Part shown: positions 40,233-49,059 of the stretch, in pieces
How positions within the stretch are numbered: the first letter of the stretch is position 1
How the letters are laid out: each line of letters starts with the position of its first letter
Origin: Rossellomorea aquimaris
Lineage (GTDB): Bacteria > Bacillota > Bacilli > Bacillales > Bacillaceae_B
Direction: 5' to 3'
Assembly (NCBI RefSeq): GCF_001877785.1
Contig: NZ_MINN01000106.1
Span: forward strand, 62,001-126,000
DNA length: 64,000 nt
Program-made: the position numbers and the translations under genes
Notes under the pieces: generated by a model
Told to the model about the DNA's origin: nothing
The model's input: the letters and a program-made list of their open reading frames with translations, nothing else
Databases searched by the model: none

Positions 40233-42512
40233 GTGGAAAAAGTGAAGGTGTCCGTCAGGGAACTGGTGGAGTTCGTCTATAGAGAAGGAAGCATCGATTT
40301 GAAATTCCAGGCCCGTTCTTCAATGACGATTGGCACGAGACTTCATCAGCTTCTGCAGAAAGGGTACAAAGACGGCGATGAGAAGGAAGTATTCCTAAAG
40401 GGTGAAATCATGTCAGATGAGCTTACTTTCATCCTGGAAGGCCGGTGTGACGGGATTTTATATAAGGAAGAAAAAGTGAAGATTGATGAAATAAAATCTA
40501 CCGCAAAAGACCTTTCGGATATCGAGGGGGGGGCTCGTGTCCATTGGGCCCAGGCAGAGTGCTATGCCTATTTGCTGGCCAGGGACAGAAACCTCAACTC
40601 CGTCGATGTTCAACTCACATATATACAAGTCGATACAGAGCAAGTAAAAATCCTTGAAAGGACGTATAGCTTCATCGATCTTGAAGATATCGTCCGAAAT
40701 ACGCTCAATGCATTTACCCCATTCGCAAAAGTGATGATGCAGAACAGAATAAGATTCAGGGAAAGCGTCTCTAATGTTTCCTTTCCTTTCCCCTATTTCA
40801 GAAAAGGGCAGAAGCAGCTCGCCGGTGCCGTCTATAAAACAATCGGTGATGAGAAAACACTTTATGCAAACGCACCGACCGGCACCGGAAAGACGATATC
40901 CACCCTTTTTCCAACAATCAAAGGGATGAAAGGCGACGGACCGGAAAAATGGTTCTATCTGACGGCAAAAACGATTACCCGGACGGTGGCAGAGGAAGCG
41001 CTATCCCTTCTTGAGGATAAAGGACTCCGGCAAACTTCCGTCACGATTACCGCTAAAGATAAAATCTGTTTCAAGGAAGAAACCAATTGTCAAAAGAAGT
41101 ATTGTGAGTTTGCGAATGGCTATTATGATCGAATTAATGGCGCTCTCCTGGATATTCTGAATCAAGAAACGGTCATGACCCGCGAGATCATTGAGCAGTA
41201 TGCACGTAAACATAAGGTATGTCCTTTTGAATTTTCAATCGACCTTTCTTATTTAGCCGACGGGGTAATCTGTGATTACAACTATGTGTTCGACCCGAAA
41301 GTATCGTTGAAAAGATTAAGCGATGAAAGCAGGAAGAGGACTGTTCTTTTAATTGATGAATCGCATAATCTCTTAAACAGGGGGAGGGAGATGTTTTCGG
41401 CAGCGTTGAGTAAGGCCACATTCCTTGAAGTGAAAAATCTGCACCCGGAACACGGGGCTCTAAAGAAAAGTATTCAGGATGTTAATAAACAGTTCCTTTC
41501 ACTAAGAAAAGAAATGCAAGGAAAAGGCGAATGGAAAAAAGACATGAATCAGGAGCTTCTGGAGGAAGTAGAAGCTTTTGTGGAAACGGCAGAAAAGTGT
41601 TTGGGAGAGACAGGAAAAGAGTGGTCCCAGAGTTTTCTGCAGTTATACTTTGATTCCCTTCACTATGTGAGGATATCCAGGATGTACGGCGGAGAACACC
41701 GATTTGTCCTTGATTCGCAAGGGAAGGATCTGACTGTGAAGCTCTCCTGCATCAATCCTTCCAGGTTGATATCCGATGTAAAAAAGCCCTATCACTCCTC
41801 CGTCTTCTTTTCAGCCACCCTTCATCCGTTTTCTTATTACTTTCAGCAGCTGGGGGGAAGTGAGGAAGATTACCGCTTCCTCATTCCTTCGCCTTTTGAA
41901 AAGGACCAATGGAAAGTGGAAATCGATCCGATATCGACACGTTACAGGGACAGAGAGCGCACATTGCCGAGAATCGTCCAATCGATAGCCGATTGTATCC
42001 TGCATAACAAAGGGAATTTCCTTGTGTTCTTTTCCTCGTATGCCTATATGAGGGAAGTATATGAGGAGTTAAAGGAGCTTTCGCTTCATGCAGAAATTCG
42101 CATTCAGGAATCCAATATGAGTGAAGAAGAGAGGGAAGAATTCCTGCAGTGTTATCAGGCAGACCGGGAGAAGAGAGTGATCGGACTCGGTGTACTGGGA
42201 GGGATTTTTTCTGAAGGCATCGACTTGAAAGGTGATCGATTGAATGGAGTGATTGTTGTGGGTGTGGGGCTGCCTCAGCCCGGATTGGAACAGGATATGA
42301 TGAAAGAATTTTACGAGGAAGAAGGAAAGAACGGGTTTGATTATACGTACATTTATCCTGGATTAAACAAGGTGTTCCAGTCAGGTGGGAGGCTGATTCG
42401 CTCTGAAAAAGACCATGGGGTTCTGAGGCTGATCGATGACCGTTATTTGACACCGAAGTATAAAGCCCTCCTGCCTGACGAGTGGACACCATTCGAAGTC
42501 ATAAAAAAATAA
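40233..42512 (+). CDS. PD-(D/E)XK nuclease fused to XPD/DinG-type Fe-S helicase
   Basis: 759 residues. Residues about 20-165 form a Cas4/RecB-like nuclease domain: EGRCDGILY (Asp) and KIDEIKST (E-x-K), followed by QAECYAYLLARD. The helicase has Walker A APTGTGKT, four Cys of the Fe-S cluster domain (ICFKEETNCQKKYC and HKVCPFEF), DESH Walker B (LLIDESHNL), and late motifs GIFSEGIDLKGDRL and QSGGRLIRSEKDHG. Superfamily-2 Rad3-like 5'-3' helicase for DNA repair. GTG start. Solitary gene; no CRISPR nearby. Confidence 0.88.
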   Translation: MEKVKVSVRELVEFVYREGSIDLKFQARSSMTIGTRLHQLLQKGYKDGDEKEVFLKGEIMSDELTFILEGRCDGILYKEEKVKIDEIKSTAKDLSDIEGGARVHWAQAECYAYLLARDRNLNSVDVQLTYIQVDTEQVKILERTYSFIDLEDIVRNTLNAFTPFAKVMMQNRIRFRESVSNVSFPFPYFRKGQKQLAGAVYKTIGDEKTLYANAPTGTGKTISTLFPTIKGMKGDGPEKWFYLTAKTITRTVAEEALSLLEDKGLRQTSVTITAKDKICFKEETNCQKKYCEFANGYYDRINGALLDILNQETVMTREIIEQYARKHKVCPFEFSIDLSYLADGVICDYNYVFDPKVSLKRLSDESRKRTVLLIDESHNLLNRGREMFSAALSKATFLEVKNLHPEHGALKKSIQDVNKQFLSLRKEMQGKGEWKKDMNQELLEEVEAFVETAEKCLGETGKEWSQSFLQLYFDSLHYVRISRMYGGEHRFVLDSQGKDLTVKLSCINPSRLISDVKKPYHSSVFFSATLHPFSYYFQQLGGSEEDYRFLIPSPFEKDQWKVEIDPISTRYRDRERTLPRIVQSIADCILHNKGNFLVFFSSYAYMREVYEELKELSLHAEIRIQESNMSEEEREEFLQCYQADREKRVIGLGVLGGIFSEGIDLKGDRLNGVIVVGVGLPQPGLEQDMMKEFYEEEGKNGFDYTYIYPGLNKVFQSGGRLIRSEKDHGVLRLIDDRYLTPKYKALLPDEWTPFEVIKK

Positions 42513-42550
42513 GGAAAGACCGGTCAAATACGGTCTTTCCTTATTTTTAT
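42512..42550 (+). terminator. Terminator after the nuclease-helicase gene
   Basis: GGAAAGACCG / CGGTCTTTCC stem with TTATTTTT, used by both converging genes. Confidence 0.88.
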
Positions 42551-42553
42551 AAT

Positions 42554-42988
42554 TTAACTGAAAGAAGGATCTTTCAGCAGACGGTCAAATTCTTCAAGGT
42601 GATGCGTTTCATCCGCGATCATATCCTCAAGCTTGATGACAAGCTCCGTCAAGCCTAGCTCCTCAGCCTGCTCTTTGCGTATTTTGTAGCGTTCAATTGT
42701 GTCAGCTTCCGCTTTGCGGCCTTCCACAAGCATTTCTTTCACGTCATCTGTCTGTTTGACAGGAGCGGGAGTCGTTGTCGGATCTCCGCCTAATGTTTTG
42801 ATTTTTTCTGCTAAGTATAAAGCGTGACCTTGTTCATCAGGGATTTCCTCTTCGAAGAAAGGTTTCAATATCTGACGATAAAGTCCGCTGACGACTGCAG
42901 CATAGTTGGTGTAGAGAATGACTGCTGCATATTCGTTAGCCAAGTCTTCGTTTAATCCATCGATTAATTCTTTTTTCTTTGCATCCAT
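42554..42988 (-). CDS. Ferritin-like domain protein
   Basis: 144 residues, a four-helix bundle with two E..ExxH-type pairs: NEDLANEYAAVILYTNY (Glu), PDEQGHALYLAEKI (E/H), KAEADTIERYKIR and DETHHLEEFDRLL. These give a di-iron site; similar to small rubrerythrin/bacterioferritin-like proteins of Bacillus. Could store iron or reduce peroxide; undetermined. GGGTGGT before ATG. Confidence 0.82.
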   Translation of the reverse strand: MDAKKKELIDGLNEDLANEYAAVILYTNYAAVVSGLYRQILKPFFEEEIPDEQGHALYLAEKIKTLGGDPTTTPAPVKQTDDVKEMLVEGRKAEADTIERYKIRKEQAEELGLTELVIKLEDMIADETHHLEEFDRLLKDPSFS

Positions 42989-43138
42989 TATGTTACCACC
43001 CTTTTGTTAATTGTTTATATAGAGTATTTACCCGGAGAGCCGGCAAGTAAACATATCCAATTGGATTTGAACACTCGTTGTTATTTTGTCTTTGATTAGT
43101 GTTTCTAAACATGTTTTTAGATTGGCATAGTCCGTTTC

Positions 43139-43518
43139 TTTCCGCTGCAGGCACTTGCTTTCCGCGGGGAGGAAGTTGAGCCTCCTCGACGTTCCGTCTG
43201 CGGGACGAAATGCGCAGGCGGCTCGTTCAGGCCCGACAAGCATAAGATGAATGGACCGGGAAGGCGTTCTTTGCCTTCTTGGGCCATTTAACTTATGACC
43301 TCGAGGGGCTAGCCGCCGGAGCTGGACAATTCGAAAAGCGGAAGGGCTTTGGTCAGAGGCTTGTGGCATAAGGCGAATCGGTCACGAAGGCGTTCTTTGC
43401 CTTCTTGGCCGGTTTGACTTATGACATGTGCCTCTAAGCCCTGTAGCAGGACAAGTCTCAACATTTCCTCTATTTCCCGTCGGAGTCAAGTGCCTTCCGC
43501 TCCAATCCACTCCGGTTT
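43139..43518 (-). repeat. Divergent R1 repeat with tandem R2 and R2' inside
   Basis: Outer parts GCACTTGCTTTCCGCGGGG and GTCAAGTGCCTTCCGCTCC are an R1 variant. Inside lie an R2 copy (43216-43330, GCAGGCGGCTCGTTCAGG ... AGCCGCCGGAGCTGG) and an R2' copy (43335-43460, AAGCGGAAGGGCTTTGG ... GCCTCTAAGCCCTG), head to tail. Gap 42989-44036 has no gene. Confidence 0.88.
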
Positions 43519-43701
43519 TTTAAAAAGTGGATAACTACAATCAACTTTTTTACTATTAAGTAACTGGTGGTTATTACTTATAATTCTCTGGAAAAAATAA
43601 ACTGGGCTCCCCAGCTGCTATTGAGACCTATGTAGAAGAATTGGAAATACGTAATAATTCATCATCTTAGGATTGAATTATCCAACTGAAAACCGGTTCC
43701 A

Positions 43702-43830
43702 GCGATTGATTGGAGTGCAAAATGAAGACTCCTGCGGGAGAAGCGTGTTAGGTGAGACCCCGCAGGCGAAGCCGAGGAGGCTCACCAACCGCCCGCGGAA
43801 AGCGAAGTTTTGCACGGAAATCAATCGCGG
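43702..43830 (+). repeat. R1 repeat, simple 129-bp copy
   Basis: GCGATTGATTGGAGTGCAA at one end and TTGCACGGAAATCAATCGC at the other; centre GACCCCGCAGGCGAAGCC. No nested element. Confidence 0.92.
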
Positions 43831-43852
43831 TAAAGCAAGGACTAAAAATTAA

Positions 43853-43908
43853 AGGCTCACTGGCTGCCCGAGGAAAGCGAAGTCTTGTACGGAAATCAAC
43901 AGCGGTGA
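43853..43908 (+). repeat. Partial R1 (right half only)
   Basis: GGCTCACTGGCTGCCCG ... CGAAGTCTTGTACGGAAATC; left half absent. Confidence 0.8.
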
Positions 43909-43982
43909 TAGTAACCCGCAAAATCTTCGGAAGTTTGATGAATATCTTTTTGGCGGAAGGAAAATCCTAATGTTAGAAATAT

Positions 43983-44018
43983 GAAAGCGGAGGCGGGGTG
44001 CCGCCGGAGCTTGATAAA
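43983..44018 (+). repeat. Truncated R2 remnant
   Basis: AAAGCGGAGGCGGGG joined directly to TGCCGCCGGAGCTTG: both ends of R2 with the centre deleted, just ahead of ykuS. Confidence 0.75.
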
Positions 44019-44036
44019 AAATGGAGGTAGTTTGAG

Positions 44037-44282
44037 ATGGCAAGAAGAATTGGTGTTGAAGAATCTTTAACAAATGTTGTGGAAGCTTTGCGTGCAAAAG
44101 GACATGACGTTGTTGAACTGAAACAGGAATCAGATGTACAGGGGTGTGACTGTTGTGTTGTGACTGGAATTGACTCCAACGTGATGGGCATCCAGAACGC
44201 AGTCACTCAAGGATCAGTCATTGAAGCAAGCGGGATGAGTGCTGATGAAGTTTGTCAGCAAGTTGAAAGCAGACTTCAATAG
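44037..44282 (+). CDS. ykuS: YkuS / UPF0180 family protein
   Basis: 81 residues. [49 protein letters not shown] and [17 protein letters not shown] match B. subtilis YkuS closely, including the paired Cys of GCDCCV. Function unknown. AATGGAGG lies before the ATG. Confidence 0.93.
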   Translation: MARRIGVEESLTNVVEALRAKGHDVVELKQESDVQGCDCCVVTGIDSNVMGIQNAVTQGSVIEASGMSADEVCQQVESRLQ

Positions 44283-44293
44283 TTCATATTAAA

Positions 44294-44334
44294 AAACAGG
44301 GCCGCAGCGTGCGGTCCTGTTTTGTTTTTTTCCG
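44294..44334 (+). terminator. Terminator after ykuS
   Basis: AAAACAGGGCCGCA / TGCGGTCCTGTTTT with a T run; also serves the converging protease gene. Confidence 0.88.
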
Positions 44335-44338
44335 GACA

Positions 44339-45301
44339 TTATCCGATCTGTGCCAAAGGCTGATTCCGTATATGTTCCTTTAAGAGATCCGGAGCAGTCA
44401 AATACAGCAGCCCGTTTCCTTCGAGTGTCTTTGGGAAGTTCAGCGGCACTGTCCGTTTTATGAGCTGTGCATAAAGCTCCGGTTCAGTCAGCGGTCTCTC
44501 AAAAGCTGCCTGTTCATATTGTTTAATAAGGGCAAGAGCACCGGAAACATGGGGAGCAGACATGGAAGTTCCGCTCAGCTTGGCGTATTTGTCACCAGGT
44601 ATCGTGGATAATATTTTCTCGCCGGGGGCAACCAGGTCCACTTCGTTATTAGAATTGGTGAAGTAGGAAGAGTTCCGCTGCAGGTCGATTGCTCCGACTG
44701 CAATGACTTCATTATAGGAAGCCGGATAGGAGAATTCGTCAGTCGAACTGTTTGAATCGCCTTCATTTCCAGCTGCACAAACGACTGATATGCCGGACGC
44801 AACAGCTTTTTGTATCACTTCATGCAGAGGTTTGTAATCTGACGGACCGCCGAGGGACATGGAGATGATATTTGCACCTTGATCGATCGCATATTGGATG
44901 CCATTCACGATCCAATCGTATTCCCCGCTCCCGCGGCTTCCTGCCAGTACTTTTATGACAAGCAGTTCTGCAAGCGGAGCGACCCCGATGACCCCGTTTC
45001 CATCTTCATTCGCTGCGATGGTTCCGGAAACATGGGTACCATGACCGCTGTAATCCGTCACATTGTCCTCATCTCCGTCATCATCATCGGTGAAATTCCT
45101 GACGCCTATTACTTTTCCTTTGAGATCGGGATGGTCAACGTCACAACCCGTATCGAGGACCGCAACCGTAATGCCTTTTCCTTTATAACCATTTTTCCAT
45201 AAGGTTGGAGCTTGGATTAAATCAATGCCTTTGGGAATCTCATTCGCATCAGCCAATTTTTCTTCCATGAAATATGGAATTAACCTGATTTCACCTTGCA
45301 T
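44339..45301 (-). CDS. ispA: Intracellular subtilisin-like serine protease
   Basis: 320 residues, no signal peptide. N-terminal EIRLIPY is the inhibitory propeptide motif of intracellular subtilisins. Catalytic triad: Asp in AVLDTGCDVDHPDL, His in DYSGHGTHVSGTIAA, Ser in KLSGTSMSAPHVSGAL; oxyanion Asn in AAGNEGDSNS. The calcium loop and the DDDDGDE acidic stretch fit the family. Degrades protein in the cytoplasm in late growth and sporulation. Start chosen at 45301 (GGGAGGG 8 bases upstream); an ATG at 45418 would add 39 unrelated residues. Confidence 0.95.
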   Translation of the reverse strand: MQGEIRLIPYFMEEKLADANEIPKGIDLIQAPTLWKNGYKGKGITVAVLDTGCDVDHPDLKGKVIGVRNFTDDDDGDEDNVTDYSGHGTHVSGTIAANEDGNGVIGVAPLAELLVIKVLAGSRGSGEYDWIVNGIQYAIDQGANIISMSLGGPSDYKPLHEVIQKAVASGISVVCAAGNEGDSNSSTDEFSYPASYNEVIAVGAIDLQRNSSYFTNSNNEVDLVAPGEKILSTIPGDKYAKLSGTSMSAPHVSGALALIKQYEQAAFERPLTEPELYAQLIKRTVPLNFPKTLEGNGLLYLTAPDLLKEHIRNQPLAQIG

Positions 45302-45459
45302 ATCAATCCCTCCCGAAAATGGTAGTATACATGGAGTTAAAGAATCTGAAGTTTCTGAAAATATAACATTTTTCGGACGAGTTTTCCAGTGTAATTGGTA
45401 ATAGGAAAATAAAACCATTTGCTGGAATTACAGACAGGCTCTAAATATGATGGCAGACT

Positions 45460-45479
45460 TTAAACAAACGTTTGATTAA
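45460..45479. promoter_or_regulatory. 20-bp palindrome, second copy
   Basis: TTAAACAAACGTTTGATTAA, identical to 20559-20578, 160 bases before the ispA start. Confidence 0.55.
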
Positions 45480-45515
45480 ACCCCGTAAGTGTTGATGAAT
45501 AAGGGCTATTCAAGT

Positions 45516-45535
45516 TTAAACAAACGTTTGAATGA
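45516..45535. promoter_or_regulatory. 20-bp palindrome, third copy
   Basis: TTAAACAAACGTTTGAATGA; 56 bases after the second copy and 67 before the sodC-like start. Two sites so close suggest cooperative binding by one repressor. Confidence 0.5.
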
Positions 45536-45601
45536 ATTTGTCATGAACGTCCTTTTCTCTTCATAAAGTGGTTATGAAGCACAGAGAAGGAGGCGGTATC
45601 A

Positions 45602-46126
45602 ATGAATTATTATCAATACGGCTATCCTGCCTATTCATATTATCCTTACAGGAATATTCCCGCGATGGCATACGCCATGATTCAGGGAGGCCCTCTTGCT
45701 CCGAAGATAAACGGTTATGTCTTCTTCAGGGAAGTACCGAATGGAGTGGAAGTTTACATAGAGGTGCACGGGCTGCCTCATTATCAACAAGGCAGCGGGG
45801 ATAAAAAACCTGTAGGGCCGCATGGCTTTCACCTCCATGAAAAAGGGGTCTGTGAAATCGGAGACAAGGAAGATCCATTTCAATCTGCAGGCGGGCATTG
45901 GAATCCTGATAACCAGCCGCATGGAAACCACGCTGGTGATTTCCCGGTCCTGTTCTCCAACGACGGGTACAGCAAAATGTCCTTCTTCACCAACAGGTTC
46001 AGAGTGGAAGATGTCATAGGGAAAGGCGTCATCATCCACCAGCATCCGGATGATTATCAGTCACAGCCGTCAGGCGATGCAGGTAAGAGGCTGGCGTGCG
46101 GCGTGATCATGAAATATGGGATGTGA
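45602..46126 (+). CDS. Cu/Zn superoxide dismutase family protein
   Basis: 174 residues. All metal ligands can be placed: H77 and H79 (GFHLHEKG), H99 (GGHWNP), H107 (PHGN), H110 and D113 (HAGDFP), H146 (IIHQHPDD), plus the disulfide pair C84 and C166. So, unlike copper-ligand-deficient relatives such as B. subtilis YojM, this one looks able to bind both metals. There is no export signal; instead the first 18 residues are very Tyr-rich (MNYYQYGYPAYSYYPYRN), recalling spore coat proteins. GAGAAGGAGG before ATG. Confidence 0.9.
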   Translation: MNYYQYGYPAYSYYPYRNIPAMAYAMIQGGPLAPKINGYVFFREVPNGVEVYIEVHGLPHYQQGSGDKKPVGPHGFHLHEKGVCEIGDKEDPFQSAGGHWNPDNQPHGNHAGDFPVLFSNDGYSKMSFFTNRFRVEDVIGKGVIIHQHPDDYQSQPSGDAGKRLACGVIMKYGM

Positions 46127-46262
46127 ATGAGGCTGACCTTAAAGTAAGCAGTTCAGAAACATGAAGAAACAGCAGTAGAATCAGCTTAAGAAATCGAGTA
46201 TAAAATTTTTGTTATTTATACTTGATTTTTTTATTGATATGTAAAGGTTATTCCCAACTTCG

Positions 46263-46291
46263 TTGCTGAATTTCCATGGTGAATTTATAAT
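46263..46291 (+). promoter_or_regulatory. Promoter of the DUF4260 gene
   Basis: TTGCTG, 17-base spacer, TATAAT; 29 bases before the TTG start. Confidence 0.6.
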
Positions 46292-46320
46292 AATATAAAG
46301 AGATTATCGGGGGTAGTGGA

Positions 46321-46668
46321 TTGAATAAAATTCTTTTGCATTTAGAAGGGTTTGTGGTTTTACTATTAAGTCTTTATTTTTATTGGAATAGTCAATTCAG
46401 TTGGGGATTATTTATAATTTTGTTGTTTGCACCAGACATTTCAATGCTTGGTTATTTACTAAATAATAAAGCTGGGTCCATACTCTATAACTTATTTCAT
46501 ACATACATTCTATCTATAGGAGTTATTTTCATTGGACTGCTGCTATCAAGCCCAGCAGTATTAGCAATTGGTTTGATATGGTCATCCCATATAGGAATGG
46601 ATAGGATGATTGGGTATGGGTTAAAATATCCAACAAACTTTAAAGACACTCATTTGAATCGTGTTTAA
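46321..46668 (+). CDS. DUF4260 membrane protein
   Basis: 115 residues, four membrane helices. LFAPDISMLGYLLNNKAGSILYNLFHTY is the family signature; the late HIGMDRMIGYGLKY also matches. TTG start after GGGGGTAG. Base composition is richer in A+T than the neighbours, hinting at recent acquisition. Function unknown. Confidence 0.8.
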   Translation: MNKILLHLEGFVVLLLSLYFYWNSQFSWGLFIILLFAPDISMLGYLLNNKAGSILYNLFHTYILSIGVIFIGLLLSSPAVLAIGLIWSSHIGMDRMIGYGLKYPTNFKDTHLNRV

Positions 46669-46747
46669 CGTATATTCAATACGGTCCAATAATGAACATA
46701 AAAGCGTCCCCCTGTAGAGTATTTATGAAATGAATTCTCCTGAAAAA

Positions 46748-47056
46748 GAAGATGCTGGGACAAAAGTTATTTAGTATAAGTAAAACCCGAACTAATTTGT
46801 CTAAGGCAAATTTGTTCGGGTTTTTAATTTCTTAATTATTCATTTAGGTTTTAGCTCATTCAGCGGTTGATTGGAGTGCAAGACGAAGACTCCTGCGGGA
46901 AGAGTAGCTTATGTGAGACCCCGCAGGCTTGCCGAGGAGGCTCACGGGCTACCCGCGGAAAGCGTAGTCTTGCACGGAAATCATTAGCGTTGTTTAGAGT
47001 CTACTCTACAATGTTCGTCTATAGACATTGGATTTTAAGTTTTGTCCCAACCTCTT
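46748..47056 (+). repeat. Composite element: GGGACAAAA ends, R3 hairpin and R1
   Basis: GATGCTGGGACAAAAG near 46750 and CTTTTGTCCCAACCTC-like DNA near 47040-47055 are inverted ends of a 300-bp block. Inside are the tag TTTAGTATAAGTAAA, an R3 hairpin (46783-46826) and a simple R1 copy (46863-46989). Gap 46669-47099 holds nothing else. Confidence 0.75.
46863..46989 (+). repeat. R1 repeat, simple copy
   Basis: GCGGTTGATTGGAGTGCAAG ... CTTGCACGGAAATCATTAGC, centre GACCCCGCAGGCTTGCC. Confidence 0.93.
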
Positions 47057-47099
47057 TTTGTCGTGGGTGGATTCAAACGTTATTCAGAATAAGTCTACT

Positions 47100-48443
47100 C
47101 TATAAAACCCCAAGTACATCAAGCATGACGGCAATGATCAAGATCGGGGCGACGAAACGGATCAGGAAATACCACGTCTCGAACAACCCTCTCTTCAACG
47201 AGCTGCCTCGCTTCAGTTCTTCATACAGCGCGGTCTTTTTCATCTTAAGGGGGATGAAGATGGCGATGAGCAGGGAACCGATCGGCAGGAGTACGTTGCT
47301 CACTGTAAAATCAGCCAAATCGAAAATCGTCTTCCCGAAAATGATGACATCCCCAAGTACACCGTATGATAAGGCAGAAGGAATACCGAATACGAAAATC
47401 GCCAATCCGATGATCCATGACCATTTTTTCCTCAGTGCCGGTTCCCCTTTGGAAATGGCCGAAACGATGATTTCAAGCATCGAGAAGGCAGATGTCAGGG
47501 CTGCAAACAAAAAGAGCACGAGAAAAGAGATAAAGAAAAGCATCCCGAACGGCAGTTGATTAAAGATGGTCGGCAGTACGTTGAATAACAGGACAGGTCC
47601 TGCCCCCGGTTCAAGCCCGAATGCGAACACAGCCGGGAAAACGGCCAGGCCGGCAAGCAGGACGATGAAGATGTTCATCGCCACAATCGAACCCGCTGAA
47701 CGCGGCAGACTTTGATCTTTCGGCAGGTAAGAACTGTAGGTGACCATCACCGAAACCCCGACGCTCAGTGTAAAGAATGACTGGCCCATTGCTTCCAGGA
47801 TCGTTTGCGACGTCACTTTGGAAAAGTCGGGCTGGAGAAGGAACGAAATCCCTTCCATCGCGCCATCAAGCGTGACGGCACGGATCACCAGGATGATGAA
47901 CAGGACGAAAAGTGCCGGCATCATGATCTTGCTGGCTCGTTCGATTCCTTCCTGAACGCCTTTTGCAACGACTAAAATCGTCATAATGATAAAGATGAAT
48001 TGAACCAATATGCTCAATCCCGGATTAGAGATCGTGGCGCCGAAAAGCTCGCCATACTGTTCTGAACTAAGGCCGTTCATCTCTCCAGTAACGGCTTTGA
48101 ATAAATAGGCAACGATCCATCCCCCGATGACACTGTAGAAAGATAAAAGGATGAAAGATGTAACCATCCCGAGGATCCCTACCCAGTGCCACTTCGTACC
48201 CGGGGCTATTTTTTTATAAGAATCAACCGCATTGCTCTGGGCAGTCCGTCCGATGGAGAACTCCGCGAGCAGTAGTGGAAGGCCGAGAAGTAAGGTAAAA
48301 AGTATAAAGATCAGGAAAAAAGCTCCGCCTCCATTTTGACCTGCTGTGTAAGGGAATTTCCAGATGGCCCCGAGGCCGATTGCCGACCCTGCCGCGGCAA
48401 GGATGAATCCAAATTTTGATGACCATTGTTCACGTTGACTCAT
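47100..48443 (-). CDS. Sodium-dependent transporter (neurotransmitter:sodium symporter family)
   Basis: 447 residues, about 11-12 membrane helices. [40 protein letters not shown] is the NSS first-helix signature with its Na and substrate site; [13 protein letters not shown] follows. Imports an amino acid with sodium. Start at ATG 48443, 8 bases after AAAGGAG; the TTG at 48449 is too close. A T-box leader lies upstream, so an uncharged tRNA turns it on. Resembles YhdH/YocR. Confidence 0.9.
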   Translation of the reverse strand: MSQREQWSSKFGFILAAAGSAIGLGAIWKFPYTAGQNGGGAFFLIFILFTLLLGLPLLLAEFSIGRTAQSNAVDSYKKIAPGTKWHWVGILGMVTSFILLSFYSVIGGWIVAYLFKAVTGEMNGLSSEQYGELFGATISNPGLSILVQFIFIIMTILVVAKGVQEGIERASKIMMPALFVLFIILVIRAVTLDGAMEGISFLLQPDFSKVTSQTILEAMGQSFFTLSVGVSVMVTYSSYLPKDQSLPRSAGSIVAMNIFIVLLAGLAVFPAVFAFGLEPGAGPVLLFNVLPTIFNQLPFGMLFFISFLVLFLFAALTSAFSMLEIIVSAISKGEPALRKKWSWIIGLAIFVFGIPSALSYGVLGDVIIFGKTIFDLADFTVSNVLLPIGSLLIAIFIPLKMKKTALYEELKRGSSLKRGLFETWYFLIRFVAPILIIAVMLDVLGVL

Positions 48444-48498
48444 ATACAATCTCCTTTCTGTTCTGATTTGATTAAATTAATCCTTACATTTGAGAATT

Positions 48499-48613
48499 GG
48501 CCAGCTCCAGCGCCTAGCCCCTCGAGACGTTTCGGTCCGCCCACTGAAGTCAAAGAACGACTTCAATGTTCGGCCCTCCAACGCTTGTCGGGGCTGAACA
48601 AGGCGCTTCCGCT
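48499..48613 (-). repeat. R2-like repeat inside the transporter leader
   Basis: CCAGCTCCAGCGCCTAGCCCCTC at one end and AAGGCGCTTCCGCTTTT at the other (only part quoted), inverted orientation. It lies between the T-box terminator and the transporter start, so it is part of the mRNA 5' leader. Confidence 0.85.
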
Positions 48614-48640
48614 TTTAGTAGTGTTCCGCATAAAGACATA

Positions 48641-48880
48641 AAAAAATCGCCCCTACGTATCGTAGGGACGATTGAATATCGCGGTACCACCCTAGTTATG
48701 AGAAAATATTCTCATCACTTCAGTAAAATAACGGCTGTGCCGTCTTTTGATCTCGTCAAAAGAAGCTCCAGAATCGAAATTCGCTACCCATCTTTGTACC
48801 GGTTTCCACCAACCACCGGCTCTCTGTCACAGGGAAATGATCGCTACTAGTTTCCTTCAAAGCTTGTTCAATATTAGGTT
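48641..48880 (-). promoter_or_regulatory. T-box riboswitch
   Basis: On the minus strand: stem I start (AGTAGCGA), distal AGAGAGCCGGTGGTTGGTGG-AAACC, then the T-box AGGGTGGTACCGCG (48680-48693) and the terminator ATCGTCCCTACG / CGTAGGGGCGAT with seven T (48673-48641). This leader senses uncharged tRNA by its specifier codon. The specifier lies in 48764-48790; GAA followed by TTT could be read as Phe, but I cannot fix it. Confidence 0.93.
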
Positions 48881-48892
48881 ATTCAAGTTTTA

Positions 48893-48916
48893 TCATGAAA
48901 CGAAACAACTTGTCAA
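48893..48916 (-). promoter_or_regulatory. Promoter of the T-box leader
   Basis: TTGACA (48916-48911), about 16 bases, GATAAA on the minus strand. Confidence 0.6.
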
Positions 48917-48983
48917 TAAATTTCGAAAATACAAATTTTGTATGTACTTCGTGTAAAGGATTACATCCCTCACCTGCGTGTAA

Positions 48984-49012
48984 TTGTATCGGGCTTCTTT
49001 CTCTTGTACAAT
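48984..49012 (+). promoter_or_regulatory. Promoter of the FAD oxidoreductase gene
   Basis: TTGTAT, 17-base spacer, TACAAT; 47 bases before the ATG. Confidence 0.6.
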
Positions 49013-49059
49013 AGCTAACAGAATCTAAATGAAAAATATGATCGGAAAAGGTGTTTTAA

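Noticed and set aside
43702-43908. Insertion sequence?
   Set aside because: No transposase frame and no typical IS end; it is an R1 repeat and half of another.
46867-47559. 230-codon frame running from the R1 repeat into the NSS transporter region
   Set aside because: It is antisense to the clear NSS gene for most of its length and begins in a repeat.
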